Source: JBHIBC01 sp046758905
GTDB lineage: Bacteria; Acidobacteriota; Polarisedimenticolia; Gp22-AA2
Reading direction: 5' to 3'
Length of the DNA: 5,003 nucleotides
NCBI GenBank assembly: GCA_046758905.1
Contig: JBHIBC010000110.1
Coordinates: 1 to 5,003, forward strand
Within the stretch, counting starts at the first letter, position 1. The number at the start of each line of letters is the position of its first letter. A program made the position numbers and the translations under genes. The notes below the pieces were generated by a model, which saw only the letters and a program-made list of their open reading frames with translations, made no database searches and was not told where the DNA came from. Shown here piece after piece: positions 1 through 5,003 of the stretch.

Positions 1-70
1 AAGGCATCCCGATTGCAACAGCTCGCCGGCACGTGCTGAAAGAGGTGCCCGCCGCTCGAACAACCCCCCC

Positions 71-95
71 CCCGACCGTATGTCCCGGGGTCGGG
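71..95. repeat. 7-bp inverted repeat next to a C10 tract
   Basis: CCCGACC (71-77) is complementary to GGTCGGG (89-95) around an 11-base loop, directly after a run of ten C (64-73). No T-run follows on either strand, so it is not a canonical intrinsic terminator. It could be a weak terminator for an upstream gene, a regulator site, or chance in GC-rich DNA. Confidence 0.35.
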
Positions 96-123
96 CGGCG
101 GGCTCTCGGCGCCGCGCGGGGCC

Positions 124-164
124 GGACGGTCGCACTCCCGCGGGCCTGGACGGTCGCTCCCGCG
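124..164. repeat. Tandem direct repeat, 24-base spacing, upstream of promoter
   Basis: GGACGGTCGCACTCCCGCG at 124-142 recurs as GGACGGTCGCTCCCGCG at 148-164. The second copy matches the first except for loss of two bases (AC). The spacing of 24 bases is slightly over two helical turns, which would place both copies on roughly the same DNA face. They lie 22 bases upstream of the predicted -35 box, a usual place for an activator. The 8-base core GGACGGTC occurs once more at 233-240, just inside the first gene. The repeat is seen directly; an operator role is inference. Confidence 0.4.
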
Positions 165-185
165 CCGGCCCGATCGGCGCCGAAA

Positions 186-214
186 TTGACCCGGCCCGGG
201 GCCGCATATAGAAT
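186..214 (+). promoter_or_regulatory. Sigma70-type promoter for the operon
   Basis: TTGACC at 186-191 matches the -35 consensus at 5 of 6 bases, and TAGAAT at 209-214 matches the -10 consensus at 5 of 6, with the ideal 17-base spacer. This is a conspicuous AT-containing island in very GC-rich DNA. Transcription would begin about 6-8 bases after the -10, near 220-222, leaving a leader of only a few bases before the ATG at 226. The spacer contains the GC-rich near-palindrome GGCCCGGGGCC (193-203), a possible regulator site. It is the only convincing promoter in the window and probably drives all the genes downstream. Confidence 0.7.
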
Positions 215-225
215 CTCCCCCGGAA

Positions 226-876
226 ATGGCCGGGACGGTCTTCTGGGACGTGGATACCCAGCATGATTTCATCATGCCGGACGGTAAGCTCTACATCCCG
301 GGGGCCGAGGCGATCCTCCCGCGTTTAGAGATCCTGACGGGCTTCGCCAGGGAGCGCGGCATCCCTCTGCTGGGGTCCGTGGACTATCATTCGCTCGCGG
401 ATCCGGAGATCTCCGGCAGGCCCGACTTCCGGGAGACCTTCCCCCCGCATTGCCTGGCGGGAACGCCGGGCCAGGAGAAGGTCGCGGTCACGCGGCCGCG
501 GGACCCTCTGTGGATCGACAGCCGGCCGGAGGAGAAGGAAGCGCTCGGGAACAGGGCGCGCGAGCACCTCGAGGGAGGAGGCGAGCTGATCTTCCGCAAG
601 CAGCGCTTCGACGTCTTCAGCAACCCGAACGTGGACACCGTCCTCGAGGCCGTCCGGCCCGAGAGGATCGTGATCTACGGTGTCGCCCTGGACGTGTGCA
701 ACCGGTTCGCCGTGGAGGGGCTCCTGGCGCGCGAGCGCTACCGCCTCGCCCTGGTCGAGGACGCGTCGCGCGCCATCCGGGCCGAGCGGACGAGACCCCT
801 GCTCGACGACTGGGCGGCGCGCGGCGTATCGATCCTGACCACCGGCGAGCTCGTCGGCGGCGCGCTCGGGGTCTGA
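226..876 (+). CDS. Nicotinamidase/isochorismatase-family cysteine hydrolase (PncA-like)
   Basis: A 216-residue protein, close to the usual ~210 of bacterial nicotinamidases (EC 3.5.1.19), which deaminate nicotinamide to nicotinate for NAD salvage in the cytosol. The family's catalytic triad is visible: Asp10 in VDTQHDF, Lys125 in FRKQRFDVF, and Cys158 in GVALDVCNRF, where the preceding VA fits the family's cis-peptide/oxyanion site. The metal-site pattern Asp53-x-His55 followed by PPHC (His75) is what nicotinamidases carry and many other isochorismatase-like hydrolases lack, which favours a nicotinamidase role. The start is firm: an in-frame stop lies at 187-189 and no ATG, GTG or TTG in frame occurs between it and 226. 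There is no Shine-Dalgarno, consistent with a leaderless message. It is first in the operon, one base before the helicase gene. The substrate is inferred and another amide could be used. Confidence 0.88.
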   Translation: MAGTVFWDVDTQHDFIMPDGKLYIPGAEAILPRLEILTGFARERGIPLLGSVDYHSLADPEISGRPDFRETFPPHCLAGTPGQEKVAVTRPRDPLWIDSRPEEKEALGNRAREHLEGGGELIFRKQRFDVFSNPNVDTVLEAVRPERIVIYGVALDVCNRFAVEGLLARERYRLALVEDASRAIRAERTRPLLDDWAARGVSILTTGELVGGALGV

Positions 877-877
877 C

Positions 878-2485
878 ATGCCCGACACCAAGAAGATGAG
901 CGGCCGTCTGCGCCAGATGCGCGTGGTGCCGATCCGTCCGCGCGGCGCCCCGCGCGAGCAGCCTCCCCCGATGCCAGAGAGGAAGCCCGGGACCGAGCCC
1001 TCCGCCTTTCCCGCCGATCCGGTCCCGTTCGCGTCGATGGGCCTGCCGGAGGGGATCCTCCAGGCCCTGGAGAGGATGGGGTACGGACTGGCCACCGAGG
1101 TGCAGGCGCGCGCCATCCCGATCGCCCGCGCGGGCCGCGACCTGATCGTCCAGTCACGCACCGGCACCGGGAAGACCGCCGCCTTCGGGGTGCCGATCGT
1201 CGAGCGCCTCGATCCGGAGTCCCGGGAGGTCGCGGCCCTGGTCCTCTGCCCGACCCGGGAGCTGACCGTGCAGGTGACCGACGAGCTGGGCCGCCTCGGC
1301 GAGCCCTCGGGCATCCGCGTCCTGTCGATCTACGGCGGCGACCCGATGGTGCGGCAGCTCGACGGCCTCAGGCGGGGGGCGCACGTGGTGGTCGGCACCC
1401 CGGGACGGCTCCTCGACCACCTGCGCCACGGCACCCTCGTTCTCGACCGCGTCCGGATCCTGGTCCTGGACGAGGCCGACCAGATGCTCGACATGGGGTT
1501 CGAGAAGGAGATGCGCCAGATCCTCGAGCGCGTCCCGGAGCAGCGGCAGACCCTGATGTTCTCCGCCACCATCCCCTCGTCCATCGAGGCGATCGCCAGC
1601 CGCCACCTGAGTGATCCCGAGAGGCTCATGCTGTCGCGGGACATCCCTTACGTCGCGGACGTGCAGCACCTGTTCTACATCGTGAGCCGGATGGACAAGG
1701 CGCGGGCGCTCGATCGCCTGATCGAGTACGAGTCTCCCGCCTCCTCGATGATCTTCTGCAACACCCGGGCCGAGACGCGCACGGTCTTCAACTACCTGGC
1801 GATGCGCGGCCTGCCGGTGGCGATGATCTCCTCGGACCTTCCGCAGCGCAAGCGCGAGCAGGTGATGCGCCGCTTCCGCAGCAAGGCCCTGAGACACCTG
1901 GTGGCGACCGACGTGGCCGCGCGCGGCATCGACATCGAGGACCTGTCGCACGTCTTCATCTACTCGGCGCCCGACTCGCCGGAGCAGTATATCCATCGGG
2001 CCGGCCGGACCGGCCGGATCGGCAAGAGCGGCAAGGCGATCTCGCTGGTGTCCGGCTTCGACCTCATGAACTTCAACCGGCTGGTGCGGGCCAACAACCT
2101 CAAAGCCTACGAGTGCGACCTGCCGTCCGACGAGGAGGTGGTGAGGAAACGGGTGCGGCGGATCGTCGACACGCTGAAGGAGCGCTCGGCCGGCCTCCCG
2201 ACGGAGGAGCGCGCGGAATACGAGGCGATGGCGCGCGGGATCCTCGACCAGGACGACCGCGCGGCGATCATCGCGCACCTGCTGCGCACGCACTTCGAGG
2301 AGGAGGCCTCGCGCGGCGTCCTGGACGAGCCCGGTCCCGCCGACCCGCAGCTCGCCGCGGAGCCCGCCGGCGCTCCCGATGCCGGGCCGGCCTCCCCGGA
2401 GGGGCGCGCGGAGAGCGGCCCGGCCGGCGGCCGGCGGCGACGGCGGCGGCGGCGGGGCCGGGGCGCGGGCCCCGGCGGCCGCTAG
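878..2485 (+). CDS. DEAD-box ATP-dependent RNA helicase (DeaD/CshA/RhlE-like)
   Basis: A 535-residue superfamily 2 helicase that would unwind RNA duplexes using ATP, with expected roles in ribosome assembly, mRNA decay or cold adaptation. All core motifs are present in order: Q motif (Phe51, Gln76), motif I SRTGTGKT (93-100, Lys99), Ia PTREL (125-129), GG (153-154), Ib TPGR (174-177), II DEAD (198-201), III SAT (229-231), IV around IFCNT (292-296), V ATDVAARGIDI (343-353) and VI HRAGRTGR (373-380). The first ~50 residues are basic, proline-rich and probably disordered. After residue ~410 a charged helical stretch leads into a Pro/Gly/Ala linker and an Arg8 tail (519-526). No DbpA-type RNA-binding domain is recognisable, so the basic tail probably supplies RNA affinity. 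The ATG lies one base after the preceding stop with only a weak GGGG (868-871) as ribosome site, suggesting translational coupling. ATGs at 896 and 917 are possible alternative starts. The exact subfamily is uncertain. Confidence 0.95.
   Translation: MPDTKKMSGRLRQMRVVPIRPRGAPREQPPPMPERKPGTEPSAFPADPVPFASMGLPEGILQALERMGYGLATEVQARAIPIARAGRDLIVQSRTGTGKTAAFGVPIVERLDPESREVAALVLCPTRELTVQVTDELGRLGEPSGIRVLSIYGGDPMVRQLDGLRRGAHVVVGTPGRLLDHLRHGTLVLDRVRILVLDEADQMLDMGFEKEMRQILERVPEQRQTLMFSATIPSSIEAIASRHLSDPERLMLSRDIPYVADVQHLFYIVSRMDKARALDRLIEYESPASSMIFCNTRAETRTVFNYLAMRGLPVAMISSDLPQRKREQVMRRFRSKALRHLVATDVAARGIDIEDLSHVFIYSAPDSPEQYIHRAGRTGRIGKSGKAISLVSGFDLMNFNRLVRANNLKAYECDLPSDEEVVRKRVRRIVDTLKERSAGLPTEERAEYEAMARGILDQDDRAAIIAHLLRTHFEEEASRGVLDEPGPADPQLAAEPAGAPDAGPASPEGRAESGPAGGRRRRRRRRGRGAGPGGR
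2432..2455 (+). repeat. CGG trinucleotide tract encoding Arg8
   Basis: Eight consecutive arginine codons, (CGG)2 CGA (CGG)5, lie near the 3' end of the helicase gene. Basic tails are common in DEAD-box proteins and bind RNA non-specifically. The near-pure triplet repeat could vary in length by slippage in steps of one Arg without breaking the frame. Confidence 0.8.
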
Positions 2486-2493
2486 CCGGGGCC
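2468..2493 (+). promoter_or_regulatory. Strong hairpin spanning helicase stop and menG leader
   Basis: GGCCCCGGC (2468-2476) pairs perfectly with GCCGGGGCC (2485-2493): nine G-C pairs around an 8-base loop. The helicase stop TAG (2483-2485) lies at the loop edge. The only Shine-Dalgarno-like bases for menG, GGGG at 2488-2491, are buried in the 3' arm, four bases before its ATG. A ribosome finishing the helicase would melt the stem, so coupling of menG translation to helicase translation is a reasonable inference. No U-run follows, so it is not a typical terminator. Confidence 0.55.
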
Positions 2494-2497
2494 GTCC

Positions 2498-3235
2498 ATG
2501 CCGCGCCACCGCCTGACCCCGCGAAACATACGGATCCGCGACAACTTCGACGCCATCGCGCCGCGCTACGACCTCGCCAACCGGGTGATCTCCTTCCGCG
2601 TCGACCTGCGCTGGCGCCGCGTGGCGATCCGGCAGCTCGAGGGGATCCCGCGTGACGGCACGGTGCTCGACCTCGCCTGCGGGACCTGCGACATGGCGCG
2701 GGAGATCCTGCGCCAGCGCCGCGCCTCCCGGGTGGTCGGCGCCGACCTCAGCCGCCGGATGCTCGTCCTGGCGCGGAGGAAGCTCGCGGCCCGCCGCCCG
2801 CGGCGCGACGGCGGGGACGGCGGCTGGGTCGGCCTGGTCAACGCGCCGGCCGAGGCGCTGCCGTTCGGCGACGGCGTGTTCGACGCCGTCACCATCGCCT
2901 TCGGGATCCGCAACGTCCCGGATTTCCCCGAGGGCCTGCGGGAGATGGCGCGGGTCCTCAAGCCCGGCGGGCTCGCCTGCGTGCTGGAGTTCTCCACCCC
3001 GCCCTCGAGATGGCTGTGGAGGGCGTACGGCTTCTACTTCTTCAGGGTGCTGCCGCGCGTCGGGGGATGGATCACCGGCCGCGAGGCCGCCTACCGCTAC
3101 CTCACCGAGACGGTGTCGCGCTTCCCCGACGCGGAAGCCTTCAAGGAGGCCATGGAGGAGGCCGGGTTCGCGGGCGTCCGGTACCTCCCCCTCACCGGCG
3201 GCATCGTCTGCGTGCACACCGGGATCCGGCCGTGA
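2498..3235 (+). CDS. menG: Demethylmenaquinone/ubiquinone C-methyltransferase (MenG/UbiE)
   Basis: A 245-residue class I SAM-dependent methyltransferase, the usual length for UbiE/MenG (EC 2.1.1.163), which performs the C-methylation that turns demethylmenaquinone into menaquinone. Family marks are clear: an N-terminal FDAIAPRYDLANRVIS segment ending in DLRW (signature 1 region, residues 17-39), motif I VLDLACGTCD (56-65), GADLS (81-85), AEALPF (118-123), the diagnostic AFGIRNVPD (134-142), signature 2 RVLKPGGLACVLEFS (152-166), YRYLTETVSRFP (199-210) and the C-terminal GGIVCVHTG. Asp36 in place of the UbiE His resembles the actinobacterial-type MenG as I recall it. One oddity is Cys64 where the SAM-loop glycine of GTGD is expected. 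The ATG is 12 bases after the helicase stop, with its weak ribosome site inside a hairpin. MenG is preferred to UbiE by the guessed lineage only. Confidence 0.92.
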   Translation: MPRHRLTPRNIRIRDNFDAIAPRYDLANRVISFRVDLRWRRVAIRQLEGIPRDGTVLDLACGTCDMAREILRQRRASRVVGADLSRRMLVLARRKLAARRPRRDGGDGGWVGLVNAPAEALPFGDGVFDAVTIAFGIRNVPDFPEGLREMARVLKPGGLACVLEFSTPPSRWLWRAYGFYFFRVLPRVGGWITGREAAYRYLTETVSRFPDAEAFKEAMEEAGFAGVRYLPLTGGIVCVHTGIRP

Positions 3236-4443
3236 GGGGACGCTTCGCGGAGCGGATCGCGGGCCTCGTGCAGTCGGATATCCGCAGGATGTCGCTCGAG
3301 TGCGCCCGCGCCGGCGGCATCAACCTCGGGCAGGGGATCTGCGACCAGCCGGTCGAGCCGATCATCAAGGAAGCGGCGATCCGCGCGATCGTCGAGGACC
3401 GCTCGAGCTACACCCGCCTGGACGGGATCGACGAGCTGCGCCGGCGGATCGCCGGGAAGATGAGAGAGTACAACGGCATCGAGTGCGACCCGGACGGCGA
3501 GGTGGTGGTCAACGTCGGCTCCACCGGATCGTTCGTCACCGCCTGCCTCGCGCTCGTCGACCCGGGCGACGAGGTGGTCATCTTCACCCCCTTCTACGGG
3601 TACCACGTCAACATCCTGAGGGTCTGCGGGGCGAGGCTCCGGTACGTGGCGATGCGGGCGCCCGACTGGTCGTACGACCCGGACGAGCTCGCCGCGGCCT
3701 TCTCGCGGCGCACCAAGTTCGTCCTGGTCAACACCCCGAGCAACCCGTGCGGGAAGGTGTTCACCCGGGAGGAGCTCGAGCGGGTGGCCGATCTGTGCGC
3801 CGAGCACGACGCGCTGTGCGTCACGGACGAGATCTACGAGTACATCCTGTACGACGGCCGCGAGCACGTGAGCCCCGGGGCGCTGCCGGGGATGGAGGAG
3901 AGGACCGTCACCATCAGCGGCTTCTCCAAGACCTACTCGATGACCGGGTGGCGGATCGGCTACACGGTGGCGCGCCGGGAGATCGCCGAGAGGATGGCGA
4001 TCCTCAACGACCTGATCAACGTCTGCGCTCCCGCGCCTCTGCAGCACGGCGTGCTGGCCGCCTTCGACCTGCCGCCCTCGTATTACGAGCGGCTGCGCGC
4101 CGACTATCAGGCCAAGCGCGACCTGACGGTGGAGGCGTGCCGCGAGGCCGGGCTCGTCCCGCACGTGCCGCAGGGGGCCTACTACATCATGGCCGACGTG
4201 CGGGAGGCGGGGCTGGCGGACGACCGGGAGGCGGCGCGGCTGCTCCTGGAGCGCTGCGGCGTGGCGGTGATCCCGGGATCCTCGTTCTACCCCGACCCCC
4301 GGGAGGGCCGCCATCAGGTCCGCGTCTGCTACGCCAAGACGATGGACGATCTCGAGGAGGCCTGCCGCCGCATCCGCTCGCTGAAGGCCGTGCGGAGCCG
4401 CGGCACGCCGCGGAGATCCACGCCCGAGGAGGCCGGCTCATGA
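3232..4443 (+). CDS. Class I/II PLP-dependent aminotransferase
   Basis: A 403-residue fold type I aminotransferase, the normal length for the aspartate/kynurenine aminotransferase group. Visible: substrate-loop NLGQGICDQP (31-40), YTRLDGIDELR (60-70), phosphate-loop GSTGS (96-100), NTPSNPCGKV (167-176, Asn171), Asp199 in TDEIYEY that contacts the PLP pyridine nitrogen, the Schiff-base lysine Lys233 in SGFSKTYSMTGWRIGY, and Arg364 in HQVRVCYAK, which binds the substrate carboxylate. The start is the GTG at 3232, whose TGA-overlapping GTGA joins it to the end of menG. It gives the expected ~30 residues before NLGQG, whereas the in-frame ATG at 3010 would add 74 residues lying entirely within menG. 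No Shine-Dalgarno is clear, so translation probably depends on reinitiation from menG. The last ~18 residues form an Arg/Pro/Ser tail beyond the fold. The donor amino acid cannot be read from sequence; aspartate, aromatic, methionine or kynurenine are all possible. Confidence 0.9.
   Translation: MRGRFAERIAGLVQSDIRRMSLECARAGGINLGQGICDQPVEPIIKEAAIRAIVEDRSSYTRLDGIDELRRRIAGKMREYNGIECDPDGEVVVNVGSTGSFVTACLALVDPGDEVVIFTPFYGYHVNILRVCGARLRYVAMRAPDWSYDPDELAAAFSRRTKFVLVNTPSNPCGKVFTREELERVADLCAEHDALCVTDEIYEYILYDGREHVSPGALPGMEERTVTISGFSKTYSMTGWRIGYTVARREIAERMAILNDLINVCAPAPLQHGVLAAFDLPPSYYERLRADYQAKRDLTVEACREAGLVPHVPQGAYYIMADVREAGLADDREAARLLLERCGVAVIPGSSFYPDPREGRHQVRVCYAKTMDDLEEACRRIRSLKAVRSRGTPRRSTPEEAGS
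4426..4432 (+). promoter_or_regulatory. Shine-Dalgarno of the M20 peptidase gene
   Basis: GAGGAGG, seven bases before the ATG at 4440, is a full match to the anti-SD core. It lies inside the 3' end of the aminotransferase gene and is the only strong ribosome site in the window. It fixes the peptidase start and suggests this gene can be translated on its own as well as by coupling. Confidence 0.8.
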
Positions 4444-5003
4444 CCCCAACGTTTCCCGACTCACGCGACATCGAGACCTACAGCAACGGCATCCGCCGCC
4501 GGTTCGAGGACCGCCTCGCCCACCTGGTCGAGATCCCGACGGTCAGCATGGACCCGGAGCGCCGCCAGGACATCGAGCGGGGGGCGCGGGCCGCCGCCGA
4601 GCTCCTGCGCGAGTGCGGCGCCAGCGCCGAGGTGGTGCCGACCGGCGGCAATCCGGTGGTCGTTGGTGAGCTCCGGGCCGGCGGCGGCGCGCGGACCCTG
4701 ACCATCTACAACCACATGGACGTCCAGCCCGCGCAGGAGCCCCAGTGGACGCACGAGCCGTTCCGGTTCCGCAAGGAGAACGGCCGCTACTTCGGGCGCG
4801 GGACGACGGACGACAAGGGCCCGGGGCTGACCGCGCTGTTCGCCGCGAAATACGCCGCCGAGAACGGCATCCCCCTCAACATCCGCTTCCTCTGGGAGCT
4901 GGAGGAGGAGATCGGCAGCCCTCACTTCGAGGAGTTCATCACCGGGCGGCTGCCGGAGCTGCGGACCGATTCCGTCCTGGTGTCGGACACCATCTGGCTG
5001 TCG
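4440..5003 (+). CDS. M20-family metallopeptidase, 5' part (runs off window)
   Basis: The first 188 residues of a dinuclear zinc peptidase of family M20 (dipeptidase/carboxypeptidase G2/DapE-like). The frame stays open to the last base, so the 3' end is missing; full members are usually ~450 residues. Seen: a zinc-ligand His92 with catalytic-helper Asp94 in YNHMDVQPA, the bridging Asp124 in GRGTTDDKGP (119-128), and the general base and zinc-ligand pair Glu156-Glu157 in WELEEEIGS (152-160). By family knowledge, the last two zinc ligands and the lid domain lie downstream of the window. There is no signal peptide, so it is probably cytosolic. DVQP with DDKGP and EEEIGS points to the dipeptidase-like branch (PepV/CNDP type) more than to DapE or ArgE. 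The ATG overlaps the aminotransferase stop as ATGA and has a strong Shine-Dalgarno. A role in releasing amino acids for the neighbouring aminotransferase is inference. Confidence 0.92.
   Translation, partial: MTPTFPDSRDIETYSNGIRRRFEDRLAHLVEIPTVSMDPERRQDIERGARAAAELLRECGASAEVVPTGGNPVVVGELRAGGGARTLTIYNHMDVQPAQEPQWTHEPFRFRKENGRYFGRGTTDDKGPGLTALFAAKYAAENGIPLNIRFLWELEEEIGSPHFEEFITGRLPELRTDSVLVSDTIWLS

Larger units (their letters stand above)
1..185. other. Upstream non-coding region, GC-rich
   Basis: I see no supportable gene in this stretch. All three forward frames either stop early or translate into proline/arginine/alanine-rich low-complexity sequence typical of GC-rich non-coding DNA. It contains a run of ten C (64-73), a 7-bp inverted repeat (71-77 with 89-95), a pair of 24-base-spaced direct repeats (124-142 and 148-164), and the 9-mer TCGGCGCCG twice (106-114 and 174-182). 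The first ~40 bases could be the tail of an upstream gene (frame 1 stops at 37-39), but too little is present to say. Confidence 0.6.

Noticed and set aside
33..266. Small forward open frame over the upstream region, beginning at GTG
   Set aside because: It runs through the C10 tract, the repeats and the promoter and overlaps the start of the first gene; Pro/Arg/Ala-rich translation without domain signs.
450..899. Forward open frame inside the nicotinamidase gene
   Set aside because: It is a frame-shifted shadow, Arg/Ala/Gly-rich, of a gene that has all its catalytic residues.
325..1314. Minus-strand open frame across the nicotinamidase-helicase junction
   Set aside because: It is antisense to two well-supported genes and its Arg/Ser/Pro-rich translation matches no family I know.
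2468..2497. Intrinsic terminator after the helicase gene
   Set aside because: The stem is strong, but no T-run follows and the next ATG is four bases away in the same direction.
1154..3217. Very long open frame on the minus strand (687 codons)
   Set aside because: It lies antisense to the helicase and menG, which have complete family motifs. In DNA this GC-rich the opposite strand rarely meets stop codons, and the translation is His/Arg/Ala/Pro-rich with no recognisable domain.
3010..3231. Upstream extension of the aminotransferase to an ATG at 3010
   Set aside because: The extra 74 residues fall wholly within menG, read as low-complexity sequence and are not expected in this family; GTG 3232 gives a normal length.
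3097..4314. Long open frame on the minus strand opposite the aminotransferase (405 codons)
   Set aside because: It is an antisense shadow of a clear PLP enzyme; low-complexity composition and no motifs.
4398..4413. CCGCGG palindrome pair at the aminotransferase 3' end as a regulatory hairpin
   Set aside because: It is only a 6-bp stem with a 4-base loop inside coding DNA of extreme GC content; chance is a sufficient explanation.
1..5003. Defence, mobile-element, CRISPR or RNA-gene content
   Set aside because: I found no transposase, integrase, toxin, nuclease, terminal inverted repeats, spaced repeat array, or tRNA/rRNA-like segment; essentially all bases from 226 on belong to five ordinary enzyme genes.

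Overview
The window is a very GC-rich stretch (visibly about 70% G+C, with codon third positions almost all G or C). It carries five tightly packed genes, all on the + strand, and no mobile element, RNA gene or CRISPR array that I can see. Codon use, intergenic compression and protein style suggest a high-GC bacterium that makes menaquinone. An acidobacterial or similar soil/sediment lineage is my best guess, but it rests only on remembered resemblance of the nicotinamidase-like and aminotransferase proteins and is weakly held.

Layout. Bases 1-225 are non-coding. They hold a C10 tract with a small hairpin, a 24-base-spaced direct repeat, and a strong sigma70-type promoter (TTGACC, 17 bp, TAGAAT) ending 11 bases before the first ATG, so the first mRNA is predicted to be leaderless or nearly so. 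Then follow: a nicotinamidase/isochorismatase-family cysteine hydrolase (226-876); a DEAD-box RNA helicase with an Arg8 tail (878-2485); a MenG/UbiE quinone methyltransferase (2498-3235); a class I/II PLP aminotransferase starting at a GTG (3232-4443); and the 5' part of an M20 metallopeptidase (4440 to the window end).

The gaps are +1 nt, +12 nt, a 4-nt GTGA overlap and a 4-nt ATGA overlap. No terminator is visible between genes, so this looks like one operon read from the promoter near 186-214 and continuing past the window. A 9-bp all-GC hairpin sits over the helicase stop codon and the menG leader, and may couple their translation.

How the genes fit together is inference. Nicotinamidase feeds NAD salvage, MenG makes menaquinone, and the M20 peptidase and aminotransferase fit peptide and amino-acid turnover, while the helicase handles RNA. 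This reads as a housekeeping operon of mixed function. I do not see evidence for a new defence, mobile or biosynthetic system. The most interesting points are regulatory (the leaderless promoter and the stop-codon hairpin), plus one unusual residue, Cys64, in the SAM-binding loop of MenG.
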